Assembly (NCBI RefSeq): GCF_900060185.1
Contig: NZ_FIZY01000025.1
Span: 1-64,000 of the forward strand
Origin: Grimontia marina
Lineage (GTDB): Bacteria > Pseudomonadota > Gammaproteobacteria > Enterobacterales > Vibrionaceae
Direction: 5' to 3'
DNA length: 64,000 nucleotides
Part shown: positions 1 to 9,310 of the stretch, piece by piece
Position numbering within the stretch: position 1 is the first letter of the stretch
Layout: each line of letters begins with the position of its first letter
Notes under the pieces: generated by a model
Database searches by the model: none
Told to the model about the DNA's origin: nothing
The model's input: only the letters and a program-made list of their open reading frames with translations
Program-made: the position numbers and the translations under genes

Positions 1-45
1 CTGCCGCTACTCAACATTAAAGACGGACAGGGAGAAGGACAATGA
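1..45 (+). CDS. 3' end of an upstream gene, probably HflK-like (partial)
   Basis: Frame 1 is open from the window edge and ends in TGA at 43-45. This stop overlaps the ATG of the HflC-like gene in an ATGA junction, which is typical of translationally coupled partners. Only 14 codons are visible, too few for a family match. HflK is suggested solely because hflC genes normally follow hflK. Confidence 0.45.
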   Translation: MPLLNIKDGQGEGQ

Positions 46-1040
46 AATTCAAAACCATTGGGGTGGTGAGCGCCCTTATCTCTGTCGTGACGTTGGTGTT
101 ATACAGTGCGCTCTACACGGTGGATGAGGTGGATCAAGTGATCATTACGCAGTTTGGTAAACCCGTCGGTTCGCCAGTGGTGACGCCTGGGCTAAACATC
201 AAGGTGCCATTTATACAGAAAGTCAATGTGGTTGAAAAACGGGTGCTGGAGTGGGATGGCGCCCCTTCTGATATGCCAACAAAAGATAAGCTTTATATCT
301 CTGTTGAATTATTTGCCCGATGGAAAATCGTCGACCCGCTGCAGTACTATCTTCGCCTCAGAGATGAGCGCAGTGCCCAGTCGAGGCTCGATGACATACT
401 CGGCAGCGAAACCAGAAATGCGATTGCAAAACATGAATTGATAGAGGTGATCCGCACAACGAAAGACAGAGTGCCAGTGCGAGATGGGTTAATAGGCAAC
501 ATGGAAGAGACGATAAAAATTGGCACTCTTGTGCCTATTTACAAGGGAAGGAAACGGGTTGAAGAAGAGATCTTTACCTCGGCAGCCCAAAAAATACAGG
601 TATTTGGCATTGAGCTGCTTGATATCCGCTTCAAACGTATTAATTACAATGAAAGTGTCCGTCCAAAAATCTATGAACGCATGATCAGTGAACGTCGCCA
701 GATCGCTGAACGTTTTTTATCTGAAGGCAACGGCGAGTCAGCAAGAATTCGCGGTGACAGAGTGAGAGAGTTGGATAAAATTCAGTCTGAAGCTTATCGA
801 GAAGTGGAAGAGATCAGAGGGGCAGCAGATGCCAAAGCCGCCGAAATATACTCACGGGCGTACAATCAAAGTAATGACGCAGTTGAATTTTATGAGTTCA
901 TTAGAACATTAAGGTCATACGATTCTGTTTTTTCAGATAACACGTCGGTCATTCTCTCGACAGATGGGGATTTGTTTAGGTTTCTAGGTGGCTTTGAGAC
1001 ACTTTCGTCGAAGCAAGAGACCAAGCAATCAGATGATTAA
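42..1040 (+). CDS. HflC-like SPFH/prohibitin membrane protein
   Basis: A 332-residue protein with one N-terminal membrane segment (about residues 6-25) followed by an SPFH/band-7 domain (motifs VDQVIITQFG and GLNIKVPF) and a long charged helical region rich in Glu/Arg/Ala (about 215-285). Family members form ring-like membrane assemblies, and HflC with HflK modulates the FtsH protease. The length is close to that of E. coli HflC (334 residues, recalled). The start overlaps the preceding stop (ATGA), and GGAGAAGGA just upstream serves as ribosome binding site. It may be a second HflC paralogue rather than the housekeeping copy, because the usual hflX/hfq/purA neighbours are not in view. Confidence 0.85.
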   Translation: MKFKTIGVVSALISVVTLVLYSALYTVDEVDQVIITQFGKPVGSPVVTPGLNIKVPFIQKVNVVEKRVLEWDGAPSDMPTKDKLYISVELFARWKIVDPLQYYLRLRDERSAQSRLDDILGSETRNAIAKHELIEVIRTTKDRVPVRDGLIGNMEETIKIGTLVPIYKGRKRVEEEIFTSAAQKIQVFGIELLDIRFKRINYNESVRPKIYERMISERRQIAERFLSEGNGESARIRGDRVRELDKIQSEAYREVEEIRGAADAKAAEIYSRAYNQSNDAVEFYEFIRTLRSYDSVFSDNTSVILSTDGDLFRFLGGFETLSSKQETKQSDD

Positions 1041-1184
1041 CAGCTATTAAGCCAAGCGAAATTTGAAATTAAAGGAGGATAGAAGTCGCCTGCTGCTTAC
1101 AGCGGTGCAGGCAAGTCAACGTTAAATATTTCATCCAGTATCCAGCTTAACGAATACTGAATGTGGGTTATATTAATCCCATTG

Positions 1185-1784
1185 CTAGATATCTGTATCT
1201 TCAGAAATTTTGAGCACATCTTCGATCTCGACACCAAGATAGCGAATGGTGTTATCAAGTTTCACATGCCCTAAAAGTAGCTGTACTGCCCGGATGTTTT
1301 TTGTTCGCGCATAAATCAGTGTTGCCTTAGTCCTTCGCATGGAGTGAGTACCATATTGAGCTGCATCAAGTCCTAGTATTGCTGCCCAGCGTTTTATAAT
1401 GTGAGCGTAGTATGAATAACTCATTGGCGCACCACGTTTTCTGGGACTGGGGAAGATAAAGTCCTACGCTGAAAGCTGACTGACAAACAACCACTGACTG
1501 ATAGCGTGCTGGGTTTTTGCTGTAACTTCAAATTGTACATCCCGTTTTGTTTTGCTCTGAGTGAACAGAACTCTTGGATGAATGATACCTGATGACGAGA
1601 TATCGCAGACCCTCATATTCAGTAAGTCACAAGATCTTAGTTTGCTGTCAATTTCGAGATTTAACAGAGCCAACTCCATGAGATTGCCTTCTATCTCAAG
1701 GCGTGTGCGGATACGCCAGATGTCTTCGAGTTTAAATGGCTTCTTTTGTCCTAGGTGTCGTCTCTTCTGATTAATTGTCACCAT
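1185..1784 (-). pseudogene. Tyrosine recombinase (phage integrase family) interrupted by one amber codon
   Basis: Two open segments on the minus strand, 1784-1467 and 1463-1185, lie in the same frame and are separated only by a TAG codon at 1464-1466. Joined, they give about 199 residues of a compact tyrosine recombinase. The catalytic set survives on both sides of the stop: an Arg in KLRSCDLL upstream, and HSMRR (H-x-x-R), LLGH and the nucleophile Tyr in TIRYLG downstream. There is no frameshift or deletion, so the mutation looks recent. The downstream half begins at an in-frame ATG (1424), but it lacks the first catalytic Arg, so independent activity is unlikely. Short recombinases of this type are common in vibrios. 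Suppression or a sequencing error would restore the protein. Confidence 0.85.
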
Positions 1785-2050
1785 GGTCTTCCTCCATCGG
1801 TTATTTGAGTGACTAGTTAATTTTAGGAATGGCGATTTTTAATAATCTTGCCTAATGCGAATAAGGGCTCAGTATTTTGTGTGAAGTAATTACACTAAGA
1901 AGAAATGGGGCAAAAACCTTTTGAATAACGAATGCTCTGACTTGGATTGGTCAAATGTCGCTTACTACGCCTTCAATTGTTATCGAAGACTGTTGAGAGT
2001 TGCGTGGTTCGTGGTTGGAATCGCTTCTTCTAAAAGGTGTTGTCGGAACG

Positions 2051-2223
2051 CTACACGGCCCCCAATCGATACTCACTCGGCGTTTTCCCTGTCTTCTGCT
2101 TAAACACCCTGCAAAAGTAATTGGTGTCTTTAAACCCGCAGCGGTGAGCAATTTCGTTCACTTTAAAGTTGTACTTATTGAGTATGGGTCTGGCGCGGTG
2201 GAGTCGGAAGTGGGTGATGTGTT
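2051..2223 (-). pseudogene. Decayed 3' end of an AraC-family regulator, a diverged copy of the gene at 8005-8841
   Basis: Reading the minus strand from 2223 gives about 57 residues ending in a TAG at 2051-2053. They match the last helix-turn-helix of the intact AraC protein at 8005-8841, including KYNFKV, EIAHRCGFKDTNYFCRVF and KTGKTPSEYRLG. By eye, 2061-2220 aligns without gaps to 8024-8183 with about 17 mismatches. No start codon or N-terminal part is present; the homology stops about 20 bases from the stop codon of the RTX gene. The two copies are direct repeats that bracket the RTX gene. It is probably not translated. Confidence 0.85.
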
Positions 2224-2242
2224 CGGCTTTGTCTTCGGAGCG

Positions 2243-5200
2243 TCAAATGACGATAGTGTCGGGAACGTCAATGGTGATTTGGGTTGCGGTGATGGTAATT
2301 GTCTCTGCACCGGTAAACAGCAAGGCTTCAGTTTCTGGGGTGAAAATGCCTGACTTGAAGGTTCCGCCTGAAGACCAATTATCCAAATCGAAAAAGCGGA
2401 TATATATATCTTGGTCGCTGAGTCCATCTTGATCGGTGTCTATATGGATGATTGAAGTACCACCTGCGTTCTCTGTTATCCACAGCAGGTCAAGGGTATT
2501 TGATCCTGAAGACAACAAATCGGACAAATCAATCATATCCTCGCCTTCGACGAAACCTGTCACTTCATCTTGTTCAAAAATGCTGGCATCGATATCTTCT
2601 TGCATCCAATAGAAAATATCATCTCCACCGTCACCAAGCATCACGTCATGACCCAACCCCCCATAGATGCGATCATTCCCTTCACCACCACGAATCAAAT
2701 CATTGTGGTTGTAACCAAATAGCCAATCATTGTCTGTGTGCCCGTAAAGAAAATCTGTGCCTTCACCACCGTGAATAATGTCATTGCCACTGCCGCCATT
2801 GGCAATGTCCACGGTCAGACCAGAAATTACGTCAACCACCAGAATCCCGTTGAGGTTAGTCAGGCTGGAAGCATCATTACCGAGGGGACGGGTAGCAAAT
2901 TCAGAGTTACGGATATCAATAGGCAACATTTCTAGTTCGTCATCGGTGCCCAGTGTACCGCCTGTAGCGCCCGTAAAAATAAGGTCGTCTCCTGCTGCGG
3001 TTTCTATGCGGTCATCGCCGCCGTAGCCGTGAACCGCTTGAGCCGACGTTGAGGAGTAGCTGATACCTGAGTCTGTATACTCTGGGGTGCCATCACTGCC
3101 GGTGATTTTTCCCCAATAATCTTCGCGAAAAGTGACTGACATTTGGTCGGGATTGGTCGCATTTTCGCCCCCAACCACTCGGAATGAGTCTCTGGCGAGG
3201 TTCCCTGTTGCGTCTAATCCTTCGGAGTTGTAGTCAATAGTCAGAGCCTCTGTGCTACTTGTTTGGCCTGATGAGTCCGTAGCATAGAAGTCTATGTTTT
3301 GGGGTGATGTGTATTCCGTGGCACGTATGGCGCTCACGGTGAAGTTTCTATTGACGAGTGGGTCGATGCTGACGACATATAGTCGAATTTCATCAAAGCC
3401 GCCTGACTCTTCAATTGAGATGATGGCTCTCCCGTCAGTGTTGTTCATTATGTCTGTGTAGGAGTAGTCTGCTAGCTGAACGTTATTATTCAGTACGATA
3501 GCGTGTGTAATGGCACCAGCAGAGCCAGTGGGCGCATACAGTACACTTTGTAAATCAATCTGCACGTCCCGCATTGTTTTTGTGCCAAAGTCGATGACCA
3601 GACTTTCTTTGTATAGGGAGTCAACTTCGGCAGTTCCGCTTCCACTGTCCACGCCGAGGCCATCAAATGAGTATAAGGGGGAGGAGTTCCCGTACGCCAA
3701 TAGTTGACTAGTCAAAACGCTGGCTTGATCTGGGCTATCGCCAGTATAAGTGACGGCGCGAATAGTGACGTCCCCCTCACTGACTGAGTTGGTTCCGGCC
3801 ATAGAAACATCGGTGTAGATACTGTTCTCGCCAAAGTGCTGGTGTGATTGCAGCACGCGCATTTCGGTATCAGAGGTAAAGGTGTCACCAGCTTCGACAA
3901 ACTGAAACTCACCATTGTCATCAACAAACACTAGGGTATCTCGCGCTGGTAATGCAGAGACGGTGACATCTGTCTCTTTGGTATCCACCAAACTGGCGTC
4001 ATCCACTGCATCTGAAATGCTTTCTGAGAAAGCAAAAGAAATCAGTGCTGAATCGGCGGATTCAAGCAAGTTTCCGCTGGAAGCCGTTGGTAAATCATCC
4101 ATCAACGCGCCGTCATTTCCTGTTGATGATGTATTGGCTCTCACATCGATTTGGTAGGCAGAAACATCAAGGGTTTTACCATCGGGAGTAGTTGGTTCAT
4201 TCCAGGAAATGACACCTGTCGAACTGTTATAGCTATATCCGGATGCTGCCCCACCACCAGCAAATTCCAATGTCCCGCCTGCATAAATCAGTTCAACAGT
4301 AGATAGGTTTGTGTCGTTGATAACGTCTATGACGACAGAACCGCCAGCCACAAACTTATCGTGATTGATGGTCACTTCGATATTGGTTGACGTCGCTGCA
4401 CCCTCGGCGGCAAGGATAATGCTGTTATCGTTAGCATCATCCGTCAGGCTCACGATCGGTGTCGTTATATCGTCATCCAATATTGAAGCGGTTCCCGTTT
4501 GCCCGCCAATGGTCAACGTGAAGGTTTCATCTGCTTCATCGATGGTATCGCTGACAGTGGGAACGGTTACTGTAAAGCTTGTCACCCCAGCGGGAACAGT
4601 GACCAGGCCAGTACCGCCGTTGTAAGTCACTCCATCGGAAAAGACCATGGTGCTGGTGTAATCATCGGTCAGGGTTGCTGTTCCATTGGTAAGTGCCAGC
4701 AAAAAATTCACCGAGAATGCCGAAGGGTTGGAGAGGGAGACGGTAAACACGGCGTTCTCGGCTTCATCGACCGCGTTACCGCCGCTGTCCACCGCGTTAC
4801 TGACCGACGTGATGGTGGGAGCAGGATCATCATCAATGATGGTAGCCGTGCCGGATTGTCCTCCGACCGTCAGGGTAAAGGTCTCGTTACTTTCATCAAT
4901 GTTGTCAGTGACTGTTGGTACTGTGACAGTAAAACTGGTAACGCCAGCCGGCACGCTGACCAGCCCGGTACCGCTGTTGTAGGTGACGCCATCAGAGAAG
5001 GTTATGGCATTGGTGTAGTCACTGGTTAAGGTTGCGGTGCCGTTGGCGAGTACCAGCGAAAAATCCACCGAGAATGCCGAAGGGTTGGAGAGGGAGACAG
5101 TAAACACCGCCCCTTCGGCCTCATCGACCACATTACCGCCGCTGTCCACCGCGTTACTGACCGACGTGATGGTGGGGGCGGGGTCATCATCAATGATGGT

Positions 5201-7717
5201 TGCGATACCTGAATCTCCTCCGACCCTGAGCGTAAAGGTTTCATTGTTTTCATCCGTTGTATCTGTATTGGTGGGAACAGAGACAGTAAATATTGTTTCG
5301 CCCGCAGGCACCGTGACTTTCCCTGTTCCTGAGTCGTAAGCCACGTTGCCCGAAAATACCATGGCATTGGAATAATCTGAGGATACGGTAGCCGTGCCGT
5401 CTGTAAGGGAAACGGAGTATTCGGCGCTGTAACCCAAAGGGCTACTGAGTGACACTGTAAATATGGCTACATCCGCTTCATCGACCGGGTTTCCACTGAA
5501 GTCGAGTGCATCGCTCACGGTAATCACTGGCGAATGCGGGTCATCATCCAATATGACGGCGGTGCCCGTTTTTCCTCCTACGGTAAGCGAGAAGCTTTCA
5601 TCCACTTCGCCATAAGGGTCTTGTATGGTCGACAAACTGACACTAAATGTGCTGATCCCAGCCGGTACATAGAGCAGATCCAGTAACCCGTCATACGTAA
5701 CACCGTCGGTAAAGCTTAATAGTGTTGAATAATCGGCAGACGCTACCGCAGTAATATCTGAAAGATTCAGGTTATAGGACAGTTGGCTACTCGAGGGATT
5801 TGTTAATGAAACGGTGAAATGTGCAGGGTCACCCTCATCAATTTGTTGACCAAACGGGTTTAAGCCATTACTGACAAAAGTAATAGCGGGTAGGGGATCG
5901 TCATCAACAATGGTGGCGGTGGCACTTTCATTGTCAATGTCCATCCGGAATGTTTCGTCTGGTTCATCAATGAGGTCACCGATCGTTGGAACAAGCATCT
6001 GAAACGACGCTACATAAGCCGGTACAGATAATAGACCGGTTGTGGCATCGAATGTCACGCCCTCGGTAAAGCTCCAGTCAAATGAGTAATCCTCTACGGA
6101 CGTCGCTGTCAGGTTTGAAAGAGAAAGGTGGTATTGTGTCGTTTGAGAGGCGGGATTAGTCAGGTTAACCGTGAATATCGCTGATTGGGATTCGTAAATT
6201 GTGCTGCCAAACGCATTGACAGCGTCCTGTATTTCTTCGACCTCTGGAGCGGCGTCATCATCAATGATGTTTGCGACTGCCTGTTTACCCCCGACGCTGA
6301 CAATGATGCTCTCGTTTGGTTCATCAACACTGTCCTGATAGGTATCAACCGTGAAGGAAAAACGGTCTATGTGAGGTGAAACAGTAATCTCCTTTGTTGT
6401 GCTATCAAATGACACACCGTCTGAAAACGATGCGATACTGGAGAAGTCGGTACCTTTTACCGCGCTGCCTTCAAGGAAATCAAAACTGAAAGATGTTTCA
6501 ACCACAGAGGCCTGACTCATCTTCACGTCGAAACCGACGCTATCGCTTTCCAATACGTCTTCTGTGTTGAGTGATATCTCTATTATTTCAGGGTGGGGGT
6601 CATTGTCCTGAATGGTCCCCATCGCTGACTTCCCGCCCACAGTGAAGTTAAAGTTCTCTGAGTTTTCAAACACAGTATCTTCTTTGATCGATACCATCAC
6701 TACAAAGGTGCTGATACCTGGTGGCACAACCAATTGGCCACTACCGACTGAAACGCCATTTGTAGCGAACAAAATACTGGAAAAGTCTTCTCCTACTGTT
6801 GCTGTAAGACTCGTGAGACTATAAGAAAATGTGGCCGTTTCGACGGGAGCTTCAGAAAGGGTGACGTTGAATCGACAGAAACTTTCTCCTGCATTTTCTT
6901 CCACTCCGGGGGTTGTGGAGACGCTGACAACTTCGACTGAATGAGAGGCTGTCATCGCGGGATCGACGGTTTGAACGGGTGGGCTTCCTCCTTTATGGAG
7001 ATGGTAATTCTCTTCCGCGTAGTCATGTCTGCGGTGGTTGGCTGCAATTTGAGGCTGCTCAGCGTCTTGTTCATTAGGTGTGTGGGCCTTTGACGCTGCG
7101 CTTTGTTCCGAGGAGTGGGGGGAATTTTCAGCGAATTCATTAGCTTCAACATCAAGAGTTTCGTCAGTCAGAGCCTCAATTTTATCTGTATCCAGAATCA
7201 AGAGATCCAACGGTATGCCAGATTCTGGCGGGTTATTCGAAGATGATTGATTGTTATGGTTCTCTGGAAACAACGAAAAATTGCTATTGCTGCCACCGTT
7301 TCCCCCGCTTCCACCAGAAAACAAATTAGGAAAGTCCGACTCAAGTGCTTGTCCAAACCACGTGCTCGTTAATAGGAACGTCAATGAGTAGTGTTGGTGA
7401 GTACAGTTTATTGTTTGGTTGAAGCTTGCTGGGTTCTGAACTTTTGCCTGAAAGACATCGACGCTATGTTTTAAGTTATTGTTTTGATAAACGCGACTTT
7501 TACGTGTTTGTGAGTAGCCATGGGGGGCCAATTGAGTGCCAAAAAAGGATATGTGGTCTGTCGGGCTTAATGTGATATTGAGAGAAGATTGCGGGTGGGC
7601 ATTTAATGCAACGTTAAACAGGCTTTCAACGTTCTGAATACCAACAACCGAGTGATGCCAGTTTTGGCTGAAATTTATCTGTGAGCCCCGAAAAACTAAT
7701 CGCATTAAAAAATCCAC
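2243..7717 (-). CDS. Giant Calx-beta repeat / RTX protein, probable type I secretion substrate
   Basis: This 1824-residue protein lacks an N-terminal signal peptide. After about 265 residues of unrecognised sequence come seven Calx-beta-like modules of about 115-120 residues (about 266-1090), each with a DExxE element and closing in DDDP or a variant. A spacer of unclear fold follows. Glycine/aspartate-rich RTX repeats (GGSGNDIIHGG, GGEGNDRIYGG, GDGGDDIFYW) lie near residues 1640-1720, then an IDLSDLL element and a C-terminal tail ending in hydrophobic residues, typical of uncleaved type I secretion signals. In this family calcium binding outside the cell drives folding, and adhesion or biofilm roles are common. 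No ABC/HlyD exporter genes are nearby, so secretion would rely on genes elsewhere. The exact start is uncertain; no strong ribosome binding site decides it. Confidence 0.85.
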   Translation of the reverse strand: MDFLMRLVFRGSQINFSQNWHHSVVGIQNVESLFNVALNAHPQSSLNITLSPTDHISFFGTQLAPHGYSQTRKSRVYQNNNLKHSVDVFQAKVQNPASFNQTINCTHQHYSLTFLLTSTWFGQALESDFPNLFSGGSGGNGGSNSNFSLFPENHNNQSSSNNPPESGIPLDLLILDTDKIEALTDETLDVEANEFAENSPHSSEQSAASKAHTPNEQDAEQPQIAANHRRHDYAEENYHLHKGGSPPVQTVDPAMTASHSVEVVSVSTTPGVEENAGESFCRFNVTLSEAPVETATFSYSLTSLTATVGEDFSSILFATNGVSVGSGQLVVPPGISTFVVMVSIKEDTVFENSENFNFTVGGKSAMGTIQDNDPHPEIIEISLNTEDVLESDSVGFDVKMSQASVVETSFSFDFLEGSAVKGTDFSSIASFSDGVSFDSTTKEITVSPHIDRFSFTVDTYQDSVDEPNESIIVSVGGKQAVANIIDDDAAPEVEEIQDAVNAFGSTIYESQSAIFTVNLTNPASQTTQYHLSLSNLTATSVEDYSFDWSFTEGVTFDATTGLLSVPAYVASFQMLVPTIGDLIDEPDETFRMDIDNESATATIVDDDPLPAITFVSNGLNPFGQQIDEGDPAHFTVSLTNPSSSQLSYNLNLSDITAVASADYSTLLSFTDGVTYDGLLDLLYVPAGISTFSVSLSTIQDPYGEVDESFSLTVGGKTGTAVILDDDPHSPVITVSDALDFSGNPVDEADVAIFTVSLSSPLGYSAEYSVSLTDGTATVSSDYSNAMVFSGNVAYDSGTGKVTVPAGETIFTVSVPTNTDTTDENNETFTLRVGGDSGIATIIDDDPAPTITSVSNAVDSGGNVVDEAEGAVFTVSLSNPSAFSVDFSLVLANGTATLTSDYTNAITFSDGVTYNSGTGLVSVPAGVTSFTVTVPTVTDNIDESNETFTLTVGGQSGTATIIDDDPAPTITSVSNAVDSGGNAVDEAENAVFTVSLSNPSAFSVNFLLALTNGTATLTDDYTSTMVFSDGVTYNGGTGLVTVPAGVTSFTVTVPTVSDTIDEADETFTLTIGGQTGTASILDDDITTPIVSLTDDANDNSIILAAEGAATSTNIEVTINHDKFVAGGSVVIDVINDTNLSTVELIYAGGTLEFAGGGAASGYSYNSSTGVISWNEPTTPDGKTLDVSAYQIDVRANTSSTGNDGALMDDLPTASSGNLLESADSALISFAFSESISDAVDDASLVDTKETDVTVSALPARDTLVFVDDNGEFQFVEAGDTFTSDTEMRVLQSHQHFGENSIYTDVSMAGTNSVSEGDVTIRAVTYTGDSPDQASVLTSQLLAYGNSSPLYSFDGLGVDSGSGTAEVDSLYKESLVIDFGTKTMRDVQIDLQSVLYAPTGSAGAITHAIVLNNNVQLADYSYTDIMNNTDGRAIISIEESGGFDEIRLYVVSIDPLVNRNFTVSAIRATEYTSPQNIDFYATDSSGQTSSTEALTIDYNSEGLDATGNLARDSFRVVGGENATNPDQMSVTFREDYWGKITGSDGTPEYTDSGISYSSTSAQAVHGYGGDDRIETAAGDDLIFTGATGGTLGTDDELEMLPIDIRNSEFATRPLGNDASSLTNLNGILVVDVISGLTVDIANGGSGNDIIHGGEGTDFLYGHTDNDWLFGYNHNDLIRGGEGNDRIYGGLGHDVMLGDGGDDIFYWMQEDIDASIFEQDEVTGFVEGEDMIDLSDLLSSGSNTLDLLWITENAGGTSIIHIDTDQDGLSDQDIYIRFFDLDNWSSGGTFKSGIFTPETEALLFTGAETITITATQITIDVPDTIVI
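4454..5524 (+). repeat. Tandem 357-bp DNA repeats inside the RTX gene
   Basis: The Calx-beta modules are also repeated at DNA level. The stretch around GATGGTGGGAGCAGGATCAT at 4811 recurs nearly unchanged at 5168, exactly 357 bases (119 codons) later. The units at about 4454-4810 and 4811-5167 are the most similar, and the next unit (5168-5524) is more diverged. Unit length is a multiple of three, so unequal recombination could add or remove whole modules without breaking the frame. Confidence 0.8.
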
Positions 7718-8004
7718 TGCGTTAAAAAATCAGACATTTCTGTGTCTTATTTGAGATTATACGCTTGAGTGAGTTTATGCTTGATCAAACTTAGCGTTTT
7801 CTAATACCTGGCTTTTGTAGGGAAAAACTATGGAAGGACATAGGGTTAAATTGTTTGGAATGGCTTAGGCTGTCCTGTTCGGGGTAGTGGGGCTGCAGAT
7901 CAGTTTGATGTCGGTGACGTTACTGATGACATATATGATTTCACTGGTGTTTCATTCCGCGTCATCCATGATTGCCCTGTCAACCGGAAGAGTCTTTGAT
8001 TGCT
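7718..8004. other. Intergenic region upstream of the RTX gene
   Basis: These 287 bases separate the RTX start from the end of the AraC gene and should hold the RTX promoter, read on the minus strand. I see no coding signal, strong hairpin or recognisable operator. The AraC gene reads towards it, so readthrough into the RTX gene is possible. Confidence 0.4.
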
Positions 8005-8841
8005 CTATTCGGTTTGATAAACCCCCAACCTATACTCACTCGGCGTTTTCCCTGTTTTCTGCTTAAACACCCGGCAAAAGTAATTGGTGTCTTTAAACCC
8101 GCAGCGGTGGGCGATTTCGTCCACTTTAAAGTTGTACTTCTTGAGCATAAATTTGGCGCGGTCGAGTCGGACGTAGGTGACGTAATCGGCGTATTTCACT
8201 GAGCCTTCCTGATTAAACAGGCGGGAGACATGCGCAGAAGAAACGCCAAAGCGGCTGGCGACGGAAACGCGGGTGATGTCTTTGTGGAAGTTTTCCTGCA
8301 CGTAAATACACATGCTCCGGTAAAGCTTCTCGCCACGGCTGACTTTCTCTTGCTGCGGGCCTTGCAGCAGTTCATTGCAGTAGACCAGCAGTGCATTGGC
8401 GAGGTGGTCGGCCATCACGACTGAACGGCTTTCATCGGTCATGCTGTTGAGAGCATCCAGAACATGTTCGACGGCCATGGATGTTGGGAGAGGCATGGCG
8501 TGTTTTTGCACATCGACGTAGCCTTCGTTTTCATCAAAATGCACGAAGCTAAAGCCAACCTGATGCTTGCCGAACAGTATCGACATCATCTTGCAGCTGT
8601 TTTCCCAAGTGGGTTTGCTCCAGGCATTGGAAGGGATGTAGACCATTTCTCCTTGTTGCAATGCCAGCGTCTTCTCGCCGTTTCTTGAATCCACAATCAG
8701 GTCGTATTTCCCTTCCAGAATCACTTCCAGACGGTTGAAGTTTACCTGGTAAGCGCCCTCTGGCGGGGTGTTTTCACTGCAACATACCTTGGCAAGCGTG
8801 CCATGAAAGTTGCTAAGGGAAGCGGCGATATTGTGTTGCAT
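8005..8841 (-). CDS. AraC-family transcriptional regulator
   Basis: A 278-residue protein with an N-terminal cupin-like sensing half (about 1-165, with LQQGEMVYIP) and a C-terminal double helix-turn-helix (about 180-275), including SRFGVSSAHVSRLF and EIAHRCGFKDTNYFCRVF, the usual AraC signature. It lies downstream of and in the same direction as the PTS IIC and IIB genes, so it could control them in response to the transported sugar; this is inference from position. Its 3' end has a diverged partial copy at 2051-2223, on the far side of the RTX gene. The start at 8841 gives a normal AraC length. Confidence 0.85.
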   Translation of the reverse strand: MQHNIAASLSNFHGTLAKVCCSENTPPEGAYQVNFNRLEVILEGKYDLIVDSRNGEKTLALQQGEMVYIPSNAWSKPTWENSCKMMSILFGKHQVGFSFVHFDENEGYVDVQKHAMPLPTSMAVEHVLDALNSMTDESRSVVMADHLANALLVYCNELLQGPQQEKVSRGEKLYRSMCIYVQENFHKDITRVSVASRFGVSSAHVSRLFNQEGSVKYADYVTYVRLDRAKFMLKKYNFKVDEIAHRCGFKDTNYFCRVFKQKTGKTPSEYRLGVYQTE

Positions 8842-8921
8842 GAATGGAGCCTTCTAAAACGAAGCGTAAAGCGTGGAAAAAGGGGATTTAAAAGGATTTG
8901 CCTTTCGAGCCTGAACGGAAG

Positions 8922-8950
8922 AACCGCGGCAGGGGAACCTTGCCGCGGTT
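8922..8950 (-). terminator. Hairpin between PTS IIB and the AraC gene
   Basis: A perfect 10-bp stem (AACCGCGGCA, 9-base loop, TGCCGCGGTT) lies just after the IIB stop. The T-rich stretch is better on the plus-strand side (TTTGTTTTT), so on the minus strand it may act as a partial terminator or attenuator that lowers AraC transcription from the PTS promoter. Confidence 0.5.
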
Positions 8951-8959
8951 TGTTTTTAC

Positions 8960-9280
8960 TTACGCTTGCGCCAGCATGCTTTCCAGCTTGGCGATAATTT
9001 CAGGGGCTTGTTTTGCCGCTTGAGTCACAGTGACTCGGACAATTTTCTTACCCGCGAAGCGCTCTTCTTTCTTGATAGCGATGTCTTTTGTCAGGACAAC
9101 CACATCAGCGGCTTCGATTTCAGCAGCGCTCAGTTCGTTTTCGATACCAATCGCGCCTTGGGTTTCAATCTTCGCGTCCCAGCCTTTTGCTTTTGCTGCT
9201 GTTTCCAGTGCTTCGGCTGCCATGTAAGTGTGTGCTACGCCTGAAGGGCAAGAAGTTACACCAATCAATTTCATATTCAT
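8960..9280 (-). CDS. PTS fructose-type EIIB component
   Basis: A 106-residue free-standing EIIB of the fructose family. The phosphorylation site Cys11 sits in GVTSCPSGVAHTYMA, the family hallmark. It takes phosphate from an EIIA and passes it to the sugar bound by EIIC in the inner membrane. It follows the EIIC gene by 30 bases on the same strand. No EIIA or HPr-like gene is present here, so phosphate must come from a protein encoded elsewhere. The ATG at 9274 is an alternative start two codons in. Confidence 0.93.
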   Translation of the reverse strand: MNMKLIGVTSCPSGVAHTYMAAEALETAAKAKGWDAKIETQGAIGIENELSAAEIEAADVVVLTKDIAIKKEERFAGKKIVRVTVTQAAKQAPEIIAKLESMLAQA

Positions 9281-9310
9281 TTACCTATGTATTTCTTATT
9301 GCTTTGTTCG

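Noticed and set aside
1921-2353. Short plus-strand ORFs next to the RTX gene
   Set aside because: They are shadows of the AraC remnant and the RTX gene; similar shadows occur opposite the intact AraC gene because the sequences are related.
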